Assembly: GCA_900546065.1 (NCBI GenBank)
Contig: URBK01000010.1
Location: forward strand, 31,236 to 95,235
Source of the DNA: an uncultured Alistipes sp.
GTDB taxonomy: Bacteria > Bacteroidota > Bacteroidia > Bacteroidales > Rikenellaceae
Direction: 5' to 3'
DNA length: 64,000 nt
Part shown: piece after piece, positions 26,324 through 33,483 of the stretch
How the letters are laid out: every line of letters begins with the position of its first letter
Numbering within the stretch: position 1 is the stretch's first letter
Translations under genes and position numbers: made by a program
Notes under the pieces: model-generated
What the model saw: only the letters and a program-made list of their open reading frames with translations
The model's database searches: none
What the model was told of the DNA's origin: nothing

Positions 26324-27079
26324 ATGTTACAACTTTTGCAATTGGCACAGGACTACTCGTCTTACGACAACTCATTCGTCGGCGGAGGCTTCTCCACGTC
26401 GGGTTCGATACTGCTCATGGTCATAATAGCCGTGGCGGGATATATCGTGCAGGCACGCCTGCAGTCCGTATTCCACAAATATTCGCAGGTGGCATTCCCC
26501 GGCAACCTCACAGGTGCCGAGGTGGCCGAGAAGATGCTGCGTGACAACAACATCCACAACGTCAGGATAACCCACGTCGGAGGCATGCTCACCGACCACT
26601 TCAACCCCCAGAACATGACCGTCAACCTGAGCGACTCGGTCTACTCGTCGCGCAGCATCGCCGCCGCGGCCGTCGCCTGCCACGAGTGCGGCCACGCCAT
26701 ACAGCACGCACGCGGATATGCACCCCTCGCACTGCGCTCGGCGCTGGTGCCCGTAGTCAGCTTCTCCTCGCGCATAGCCACATGGGTCATTCTGGCCGGT
26801 ATACTCATCATGGCAACCACCAGCAGCACCCTTGTCTGCTGGATCGGCATCGCCCTGATCGCCATGACCGCCGTCTTCTCGATAGTGACGCTGCCCGTCG
26901 AGTACAACGCCTCGCAGCGCGCGCTCGAGTGGCTCGAGTCGAGCCGCACGCTTCAGGGCGCGCAGCTCTCGTATGCACGCGAGGCGCTCAAGTGGGCCGC
27001 ACGCACATACCTCGTGGCCGCACTCTCGGCCATAGCCACCGTCCTCTACTACGTATCCCTCATCTCGCGTCGTGACTGA
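26324..27079 (+). CDS. Membrane zinc metallopeptidase (YugP type)
   Basis: 251 residues. After an N-terminal tail there is a membrane helix (~27-45), then the HECGH zinc-binding motif (120-124) in AVACHECGHAIQHARGY, then three to four more helices. VEYNASQRALEWLE supplies the third ligand region (VE-x-NAS-x-RA). This is the zinc_peptidase_2/YugP pattern. Substrates are unknown. Its stop overlaps the start of the next gene by one base (TGATG), so coupled translation is likely. Confidence 0.88.
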   Translation: MLQLLQLAQDYSSYDNSFVGGGFSTSGSILLMVIIAVAGYIVQARLQSVFHKYSQVAFPGNLTGAEVAEKMLRDNNIHNVRITHVGGMLTDHFNPQNMTVNLSDSVYSSRSIAAAAVACHECGHAIQHARGYAPLALRSALVPVVSFSSRIATWVILAGILIMATTSSTLVCWIGIALIAMTAVFSIVTLPVEYNASQRALEWLESSRTLQGAQLSYAREALKWAARTYLVAALSAIATVLYYVSLISRRD

Positions 27080-28797
27080 TGGCTAAACGTCCCGAGGACT
27101 ATACCTCACGCACATTCCTTTTCGCCATGGCCACGCTTGTCGTGCTCATGGCGATAAGTGTAATACCCCCCATCGAAGCGGGGGGCATATCGCTGCGCCG
27201 TGCCAATATCCTCTCGGACCTCATACGCTTCGACAGCGACAAGGCCCCGGCCGCCGAGCCCGCACAGCCCGAGATCGACGTCGAGGAGTTCCATGTCGAC
27301 ATGGAGGAGGTCGAGCGTCAGGTGGCGCGCGTAGCGCAAGAGGCCTCGCCCACGGGTGACGGCACCTCGGCTTCGTGGCAGGGGATATTCGAGCAGCAAC
27401 CCGTCGAGGCCGACACCACCCTCACCGACACTTTTGCCGCAGACTCCCTCGAGGCACACCGGCGTGCCGTCGCCGAGGCCGACTTCTCGGCCCTGCTGCC
27501 CGCCGATACGCTCATAACCCCCGTCGAGGAGTTCTTCGAGGGCGAGGGCCCGTCGCCCCTGCAACGCCTCTACGACAAGCTGCTCGACGGTTCGCAGCCC
27601 GTGCGCATAGCCTTCATGGGCGACTCGTTCGTCGAGGGCGACATCCTCACGGCCGACCTGCGCGAGATGCTTCAGGAGACCTTCGGCGGCGGAGGCGTCG
27701 GGTTCGTACCCGCAGCCTCGCCCTTCACGGGCTTCCGCCAGACCGTCAAGACCACATCCAAGGGGTGGACCCCATACAACATCATGCAGCGCAAGAGCGT
27801 GCCCGACCCCTATGCCGGTGACTTCTTCGTCTCGGGCTGGGTCGCCGCGGCCGCCGACGGCGCATCCACACGCTGGGACATGACCTCGCGCCGCCGGCAT
27901 CTGGAGGAGTGCAGCCGCGCACGCCTGCTCTTCATCAGCCGCAGTCCCTCGCAGGTGAGCGTCACGCTCAACGACGGCGAGGTGCGCACCTTCGGCTTCG
28001 AGGGTGACGAGGTGGTGCGGCAGATCGTCGTCGAGAAGCCGCAGATACGCTCGCTCGAGATGAAGGTCGAGCGCGGGGCCGACGGATTCACCGCCTACGG
28101 CGCCGACTTCGACGACCTGAAGGGCGTCTCGGTCGACAACTTCTCCATACGCAGCAACAACGGGCAGGCCATGTTCTGGACATCGCCCTCAGTCAACGCC
28201 CAGATCAACTCGATGCGCCCCTACGATCTGGTCATACTCCAATACGGACTCAACATCATGCAGGCCGACCGCCACGACTACTCGCTCTATGCCGAGCAGG
28301 TCGAGAAGATGATACGTTTCGTGCGCAGCTGCTTCCCGCAGGCCGCCGTCGTGGTGATGGGCGTAAGCGACCGCTCGCAGCGCGGCGAGGACGGCATCGT
28401 CCCGATGGAGTCGGCACGCGACCTCTCGCAGTGGCAGCGCTCGGCCGCCGAGGCGTGCGGCGCAGCCTATTGGGATACGTACGGCGCCATGCAGCGTCTG
28501 GGCGGCATGACCTCGTTCGTCGACAACGGCTGGGCCGGAAAGGACTATACACACATAAACTACGCCGGCGGCGCACAGGTCGCACGCGCCCTCTTCCACG
28601 GATTGCTTCAGGGCGTGCAGCGCCATATCGAATATATGCGCGAGGCGATCGAGCGTCAGCGTCCGGTGATAGCCGAGCCTCTGGATGATATAGCCCCCGT
28701 CGGGACGGACACTCTCGACGCGGAGCTGCCGACACTGCCCGCACCTCTGACGGATGACGACCTGCGGCCCGAACCCGAGCCGCTGCCGCTGCCCTGA
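27079..28797 (+). CDS. SGNH/GDSL-hydrolase-like membrane-anchored protein
   Basis: 572 residues: one N-terminal helix (~12-30), an acidic Pro/Ala linker to ~170, then an SGNH domain. FMGDSFVEGD is block I with Ser183; LQYGLNIM resembles block III; DYTHINYAGG is block V with Asp489 and His492, so the triad looks complete. A beta domain sits inside it (~230-350). An MBOAT acyltransferase follows after 118 bases. In PatA/PatB-, AlgI/AlgX- and DltB/DltD-type systems an MBOAT protein passes acetyl groups to an SGNH partner outside the membrane; the same is inferred here. The C-terminus is Pro/Asp/Leu-rich. Confidence 0.8.
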   Translation: MAKRPEDYTSRTFLFAMATLVVLMAISVIPPIEAGGISLRRANILSDLIRFDSDKAPAAEPAQPEIDVEEFHVDMEEVERQVARVAQEASPTGDGTSASWQGIFEQQPVEADTTLTDTFAADSLEAHRRAVAEADFSALLPADTLITPVEEFFEGEGPSPLQRLYDKLLDGSQPVRIAFMGDSFVEGDILTADLREMLQETFGGGGVGFVPAASPFTGFRQTVKTTSKGWTPYNIMQRKSVPDPYAGDFFVSGWVAAAADGASTRWDMTSRRRHLEECSRARLLFISRSPSQVSVTLNDGEVRTFGFEGDEVVRQIVVEKPQIRSLEMKVERGADGFTAYGADFDDLKGVSVDNFSIRSNNGQAMFWTSPSVNAQINSMRPYDLVILQYGLNIMQADRHDYSLYAEQVEKMIRFVRSCFPQAAVVVMGVSDRSQRGEDGIVPMESARDLSQWQRSAAEACGAAYWDTYGAMQRLGGMTSFVDNGWAGKDYTHINYAGGAQVARALFHGLLQGVQRHIEYMREAIERQRPVIAEPLDDIAPVGTDTLDAELPTLPAPLTDDDLRPEPEPLPLP

Positions 28798-28914
28798 CCG
28801 GCACAAAAGGCCCCCGACCGATAAATCCGATAAATAAGAGGCTACCGACAAGAGAGATACGGCCGAAACGACCGATAAGATAGACACCGCACCCGAAAAA
28901 CAACCCTTACGCCG

Positions 28915-30402
28915 ATGGAACAGATTGTAGAGAGAGTTCTGGAGCTGCTGCACTATGACGCCTCCGCGCCGCTGATATTCAACAGCGGGCTCTTTCTGTT
29001 TCTCTTCGTAGGTTTTTCGGCGGGGTATGTGCTGATGCGGCGCGCCTCGACGCTGCGCATACTCTACGTCATACTCTTCTCCATATACTTCTACTACAAG
29101 TCGAGCGGCATCTATTTCCTGCTTCTGGTCTTTGTTGCCGTGAGCGACTACTGGATAGCCCACGGCATAGCCGCCGCCCGCTCGAAAAAGACAAAACGGT
29201 GGCTTGTGGCGCTGAGCGTGGCCGTAAACCTCGGCATGCTCGGCTACTTCAAGTACACCAACTTCTTCATCGAGATCGCCAACAACATCTTCGGGGCGGG
29301 GTTCCTCGACTTCCGCAACATCTTCCTGCCCGTGGGTATCTCGTTCTTCGTCTTCCAGTCGATGAGCTACACCATCGACGTCTACCGCGGCGTCATACGC
29401 CCCCTCGACCGCTGGATCGACTACATGTTCTACCTGTCGTTCTTCCCGCAGCTGGTGGCGGGCCCCATCGTCCGCGCCCGCGACTTCATACCCCAGATAC
29501 GGCAGCCGCTGCGCGTCACGCGCCGCATGTTCGGCCTCGGCGTGGCCTTCATCATCATAGGGCTCATAAAGAAGGCCGTCATCTCGGACTACATATCGCT
29601 CAACTTCGTCGACCGTATCTTCGACGACCCGGCCCTCTATTCGGGATTCGAGTGCCTGATGGGAATATACGGATACGCCCTGCAGATCTACTGCGACTTC
29701 TCGGGCTACTCCGACATGGCCATAGGCATCGCCCTGCTGCTCGGATTCCGCTTCCCCAAGAACTTCGACGCGCCATACAAGTCGGCCACCATCACCGAGT
29801 TCTGGCGCCGCTGGCACATATCGCTCTCGTCGTGGCTGCGCGACTACCTCTACATATCGCTCGGCGGCAACCGCAAGGGCCGCGTGCGCACGTACGTCAA
29901 CCTGCTGCTGACGATGCTTCTCGGCGGCCTGTGGCACGGCGCCGCCGTGCGCTTCATCCTCTGGGGCGCGCTGCACGGCGTGGCCCTCGCCCTGCACAAG
30001 ATGTGGATGGCCGTGGTGCCGTGGGCCAAGATCAACGGCAAGGATATGAACATCGTGCTGCGCGTGGTGGGTATCATCTTCACGTTCAATCTGGTATGCT
30101 TCGGATGGCTGCTCTTCCGCGCCGAGGACATGCAGACCGTACACGTCATGCTCTACCAGATATTCAACAACTTCAACCCGGCAATCATCCCGCAGGTGGT
30201 CGAGGGATACAAGGCCGTCTTCGCACTCATAGTGCTGGGCTACGCCATGCACTTCCTGCCCGAGAAGATCGATATCGATATCCGCAACCGCGTCGTCAAC
30301 GCCTCGTTCTGGTGGCAGGTGGCGCTTATGGCCCTCACCATCTGGTGCGTCATGCAGATCAAGTCGAGCGACATCCAGCCCTTCATATATTTCCAGTTCT
30401 GA
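28915..30402 (+). CDS. MBOAT-family O-acyltransferase (AlgI/PatA-like)
   Basis: 495 residues with about eleven membrane helices. Motifs of the AlgI/PatA branch are clear: NIFLPVGISFFVFQSMSY, FFPQLVAGPIVR, YALQIYCDFSGYSDMAIG, FWRRWHISLSSWLRDYLY and the catalytic His341 in LGGLWHGAAVRF. It would move an acetyl group across the inner membrane for transfer to peptidoglycan or a polysaccharide. The SGNH protein upstream is the likely partner. No polysaccharide polymerase is nearby, so the acceptor is open. Confidence 0.9.
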   Translation: MEQIVERVLELLHYDASAPLIFNSGLFLFLFVGFSAGYVLMRRASTLRILYVILFSIYFYYKSSGIYFLLLVFVAVSDYWIAHGIAAARSKKTKRWLVALSVAVNLGMLGYFKYTNFFIEIANNIFGAGFLDFRNIFLPVGISFFVFQSMSYTIDVYRGVIRPLDRWIDYMFYLSFFPQLVAGPIVRARDFIPQIRQPLRVTRRMFGLGVAFIIIGLIKKAVISDYISLNFVDRIFDDPALYSGFECLMGIYGYALQIYCDFSGYSDMAIGIALLLGFRFPKNFDAPYKSATITEFWRRWHISLSSWLRDYLYISLGGNRKGRVRTYVNLLLTMLLGGLWHGAAVRFILWGALHGVALALHKMWMAVVPWAKINGKDMNIVLRVVGIIFTFNLVCFGWLLFRAEDMQTVHVMLYQIFNNFNPAIIPQVVEGYKAVFALIVLGYAMHFLPEKIDIDIRNRVVNASFWWQVALMALTIWCVMQIKSSDIQPFIYFQF

Positions 30403-30488
30403 CAGCCTCAGGGCCGCCGCGGCCGCAAGGATATTTACATGTTGCGATATACATATTGAGATATCGCATCCCCCGAAAGGAGTTTTCG

Positions 30489-30570
30489 CGCGGGATGTCC
30501 GTACTGCTTGTTTCAGTGTGGGGCAGCGAAGGCCCGAGCGTGGATAAGTTCTGTGCGGCTCCCGCGTTTT
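30489..30570 (+). ncRNA. RNA-like module, copy A
   Basis: CGCGGG (30489-30494) pairs with CCCGCG (30561-30566), followed by TTTT. Inside, CTGC/GCAG can form a second helix and a conserved core GGGGCAGCGAAGGCC plus GAGCGTGGATAAGT is shared with copy B at 30915. No ORF is associated. The module lies 87 bases after the MBOAT gene. See the findings for the comparison. Confidence 0.5.
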
Positions 30571-30623
30571 ACTGTCTGCAAACAACAATCCTCGGAATAA
30601 CGTCCACGCCGTATAAAACTATC

Positions 30624-30675
30624 CCCGAAAAATCTCTCCCGAAAAATCCCTCCCGAAAAATCCATCCCGAAAAAT
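30624..30675. repeat. Four 14-bp tandem repeats
   Basis: CCCGAAAAAT recurs at 30624, 30638, 30652 and 30666, exactly every 14 bases. It sits between the two RNA-like modules. Confidence 0.8.
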
Positions 30676-30703
30676 TCCTCCGAGAAAACTTTTGTGCGGG
30701 TGA

Positions 30704-30735
30704 TTTGCTTCTCCCGCACCCTTTTCATATCTTTG
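30704..30735 (+). promoter_or_regulatory. Promoter upstream of module B / DprA-like gene
   Basis: TTTG at 30704-30707 and TATCTTTG at 30728-30735, 20 bases apart, a full consensus. A second, poorer box (CAACTTTG, 30811-30818) follows. A transcript from 30740 would carry a ~255-nt leader with module B at its 3' end. Confidence 0.7.
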
Positions 30736-30914
30736 TGTCGGCGCGCCGCCATGCGGCCGCCAAACATATTACGAACGTTTTAGTTACGTATCTTTCTCGC
30801 TCAAACTTCGCAACTTTGACCAATAGAAAGGAATGTAACAAGGACGCTCCGTGGACGTATGTATCGTCACGCAGGCAGGCCTTTTGGCCTGCTATGTGTA
30901 TGGTACGCGTTTCG

Positions 30915-30997
30915 CGTGGGCTGTCCGTGTTGCTTATTTCTATTGGGGGCAGCGAAGGCCTGAGCGTGGATAAGTCAATGCGGCAACCCACGTTTTT
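30915..30997 (+). ncRNA. RNA-like module, copy B, ending at a start codon
   Basis: CGTGGG (30915-30920) pairs with CCCACG (30987-30992), followed by TTTTT and directly by ATG 30998. GTTGC (30929-30933) can pair with GCAGC (30949-30953). The core is nearly identical to copy A. A separate upstream hairpin, GCAGGCC-TTTT-GGCCTGC, lies near 30878. The place directly before a gene suggests cis-regulation; a free RNA is also possible. Confidence 0.5.
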
Positions 30998-31474
30998 ATG
31001 GCTTTCGATTACGACTACACGGGCAACATAGCCCTGCTCGACCTTCCGAAGGTCGCATTCTTCGCCTCGCGCGAGGTATCGCCCGAGCAGCGGCGCAGCG
31101 CCCTCCGCTGGGCCGAGCAGACGATCCGCACCGGCGACGCCGTCATCAGCGGCTTCCACTCGCCCCTCGAGGCCGAGATCCTCGAACGGCTCCTCGCCGC
31201 GCGCCACCCCGTCATCTGGGCGCACGCCCGCACACTCCACCGGCACTATCCGCCACATGTCGAACAGGCCATGGCCGAGGGGCGCATCCTTATCTTCGCC
31301 GCGCGCAACATTCCTCGTGCGGGTCTCCGTGCCGCGCAGGCGCGCAACTGCATCGTCGCCTCGATGGCCGCGCGGAGCCTCTTCGTCATCAACGCCTCGG
31401 CCGGCCGCCACAGCTCCCTCGCCGTCATATACGACATGGAACGCATGTCGGGACGGGCAACACTGCTGCAATAG
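30998..31474 (+). CDS. DprA/SLOG-like Rossmann protein
   Basis: 158 residues. KVAFFASREVSPEQRRSALRWAEQTIRTGDAVISGFHSPLEAEILERLL has the order strand, turn, helix, GDAVISGFHSPLE of the DprA/Smf nucleotide-binding core, followed by ILIFAARNIPRA and ARSLFVINASAG. It is about half the length of DprA and lacks its N-terminal HhH/SAM and C-terminal winged helix. DprA loads RecA on incoming ssDNA; SLOG proteins in general bind nucleotides. The exact role is unclear. The start codon directly follows RNA module B. Confidence 0.7.
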   Translation: MAFDYDYTGNIALLDLPKVAFFASREVSPEQRRSALRWAEQTIRTGDAVISGFHSPLEAEILERLLAARHPVIWAHARTLHRHYPPHVEQAMAEGRILIFAARNIPRAGLRAAQARNCIVASMAARSLFVINASAGRHSSLAVIYDMERMSGRATLLQ

Positions 31475-31658
31475 GCCCGCCGCATTTATCAAAAAACATA
31501 TCGGCAACGGCCGCCATATAGTTAAAAACGACATTCCGCACACTTTAACGCCCGTTACGGTGAGGTTTTTGTTCGGCAGTTTCAGTATATTTGGTAATAT
31601 AATGCCAATGTTGATAAAATAATCCGGAGATAGACGACACACAGCGTCTTTTTTTTAC

Positions 31659-31666
31659 TATCTTTG
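31659..31666 (+). promoter_or_regulatory. -7 box TATCTTTG
   Basis: Exact consensus, 35 bases before ATG 31702; preceded by a T-rich run that may end the upstream transcript. Confidence 0.6.
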
Positions 31667-31701
31667 GACTATCCGCTTGGCAACCGAAAAACTATCCTGT
31701 C

Positions 31702-32721
31702 ATGAAACCGCGAATATGCCTCACGATTCTCGCCTTCGCGTTCATCGTCCCCGCCACGGAGGCCAACGCTCAACTTATGCCCGACTCGACCGTGCAGATC
31801 ACCGCATACTGGCAGAAGGGCGACCAGATGACTTACGACTACCGCTCGACCGAGTGTCTGGTCGAGGATGGCGACACGGTGCGCCTGCGCAGCTACTCCG
31901 ACATACGCACCATAGAGGTCATCGACGCAACACCCACGCGATACACCCTCCGGATATCAAACCACCGCCACTTCGAACAGGACCCAATCGCACAGATGAT
32001 CTACGGGCTCGAACAGCGCGAGGGGCTCAACGTACCCCTCATAATCGAGACATCGCTCGACGGCGAGCTGCTATGTGTGGTCAACGCCGCCGAGATCGTC
32101 GAGGCCGCGCACAAACTCTCCGACCGCGCCGCCGAGACCCTCTACGACAGCCTCCCCGACCCCGTGCGCCGCACTACGCCCCAATGGGAGTGGCAGAACA
32201 TAATCGAGAAGTGGATCAACCCCGACGCCTCCACGACACGCACCATAGAGGACATAGGCCGCATATTCTTCTTCCACGGCACGCGCTTCCGCCCCGACAC
32301 CGAATATGAACGGCACGAGAGCCTCCGCCTGCCCATGACCGATGCCGAGGCCGACTGCGTCACGACATTCTGGGCCGACGGCGCAACTACCGACGCCGCC
32401 TCCGCAATGCTCCACACCCACTCCGTATCGCAGGCCGAGGAGGCCATGCGCACAACCGCCGCCGCACACCCCGAAGCTCTCCTCCTCGGCGGCGCCATAA
32501 CTCCCGAACAGGCCCCCGACACCAGCGTCACGATGGAGAGCTTCTCGGGCGAGGAGATACACTTCGCCTCGGGATGGCCCCTGCAGGCATACTGGAGCAC
32601 GCGCCTTACGGCCTCGCCGCCCGACGGCCGCAAGATCCTCATACGCGTGCGCAAGCAGCTCACACGCCGCGACAGCGACGCCCCCCTCACCTCCGAGGCC
32701 GAGACCCCGCCCCTGTTCTGA
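31702..32721 (+). CDS. Secreted protein of unknown function
   Basis: 339 residues with a signal peptide (cleavage near ANAQ, residue 24). The mature part is mixed alpha/beta with many charged residues; segments such as YWQKGDQMTYDYRSTECLVEDGDTVRLRSYSD look like the start of a periplasmic beta-rich domain. No family motif is recognised and no catalytic cluster is seen. It is monocistronic, with its own promoter. Confidence 0.7.
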   Translation: MKPRICLTILAFAFIVPATEANAQLMPDSTVQITAYWQKGDQMTYDYRSTECLVEDGDTVRLRSYSDIRTIEVIDATPTRYTLRISNHRHFEQDPIAQMIYGLEQREGLNVPLIIETSLDGELLCVVNAAEIVEAAHKLSDRAAETLYDSLPDPVRRTTPQWEWQNIIEKWINPDASTTRTIEDIGRIFFFHGTRFRPDTEYERHESLRLPMTDAEADCVTTFWADGATTDAASAMLHTHSVSQAEEAMRTTAAAHPEALLLGGAITPEQAPDTSVTMESFSGEEIHFASGWPLQAYWSTRLTASPPDGRKILIRVRKQLTRRDSDAPLTSEAETPPLF

Positions 32722-32843
32722 GGCCCCATTACGTCACATCCATAAATCCCCCCGCCGCGGACGAAACCCGCCGCGTGAGGCCCTGCATAATGTCCCCCGC
32801 CGCGGCCGCACGGCATGCCGGTTGCGTGTTTCGATAAAAACAT

Positions 32844-32851
32844 TATCTTTG
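32844..32851 (+). promoter_or_regulatory. -7 box of queD
   Basis: TATCTTTG, exact consensus. Expected start near 32855; two start codons (32863 and 32905) lie downstream. Confidence 0.6.
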
Positions 32852-32904
32852 TACATTGCAACATGTGTGAAAGAGATATTGTGACAACGCAACACCGCAA
32901 CCTT

Positions 32905-33357
32905 ATGGCTACAATACGTCTTACCAAGGAGTTCTCGTTCGAGGCCGCGCACGCCCTCGAGGGATATGACGGCGCCTGCCGCGAGATACACGGTCACTCG
33001 TACCGTCTCTTCGTCACCGTCAAAGGCGAACCCTCGACCGACGAATACGACCCCAAGCAGGGTATGGTCATGGACTTCGGACTGCTCAAGCGGATAGTCA
33101 ACGAGCAGATCGTCTCGCGCCTCGACCACGCATTCATCATACGCCGCACCGAGCAGGGAGAACTTCTCCGCGGAATGCTCGCCGACCACTTCTCGCGCAT
33201 AGTCCCGGTAGACTACCAGCCCACGTGCGAGAACATGCTCGTCGACTTCGCCGAGCGTCTGCTCGAGGCGCTGCCCGACGAGGTGCAACTCTACTCGCTG
33301 CGTCTGCACGAGACCGCAACCTCTTTTGCCGAGTGGTTCGCCGACGACAACCTCTGA
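32905..33357 (+). CDS. queD: 6-carboxytetrahydropterin synthase (QueD family)
   Basis: 150 residues from ATG 32905; an in-frame ATG at 32863 would add 14 residues (MCERDI...) and cannot be excluded because it lies just after the promoter. The T-fold enzyme converts dihydroneopterin triphosphate to 6-carboxy-tetrahydropterin on the queuosine/7-deazaguanine path. FSFEAAHAL (His16) and CREIHGHSY (Cys25, His29, His31) are zinc and catalytic residues; LDHAFI and the C-terminal LHETATSFAEW complete the pattern. Other que genes are not nearby. Confidence 0.9.
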   Translation: MATIRLTKEFSFEAAHALEGYDGACREIHGHSYRLFVTVKGEPSTDEYDPKQGMVMDFGLLKRIVNEQIVSRLDHAFIIRRTEQGELLRGMLADHFSRIVPVDYQPTCENMLVDFAERLLEALPDEVQLYSLRLHETATSFAEWFADDNL

Positions 33358-33416
33358 GACAGCCGACAGCAACCCCTAAGACCGCCGACAGCAACCCCTG
33401 AGACAGCCGACAGCCC
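33355..33416. repeat. Three ~22-bp tandem repeats after queD
   Basis: Units of GAGACAGCCGACAGCAACCC plus CT occur at 33355, 33378 and 33401 (the last truncated), starting inside the queD stop codon. Confidence 0.75.
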
Positions 33417-33483
33417 CCACAACACCCGCGGCAGCCACCCCGCACACCAATGCGGCGAGGCCTCCGCACATACCGCACGCACA

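Noticed and set aside
30489..30997. The paired modules as integron attC sites flanking a cassette
   Set aside because: No RYYYAAC/GTTRRRY core sites, no gene between the copies, no third copy after the DprA-like gene and no integrase.
30880..30997. Module B as 6S, SRP or tmRNA
   Set aside because: The SRP tip motif, tmRNA tRNA-like ends and 6S central bubble could not be found; duplication also argues against a housekeeping RNA.
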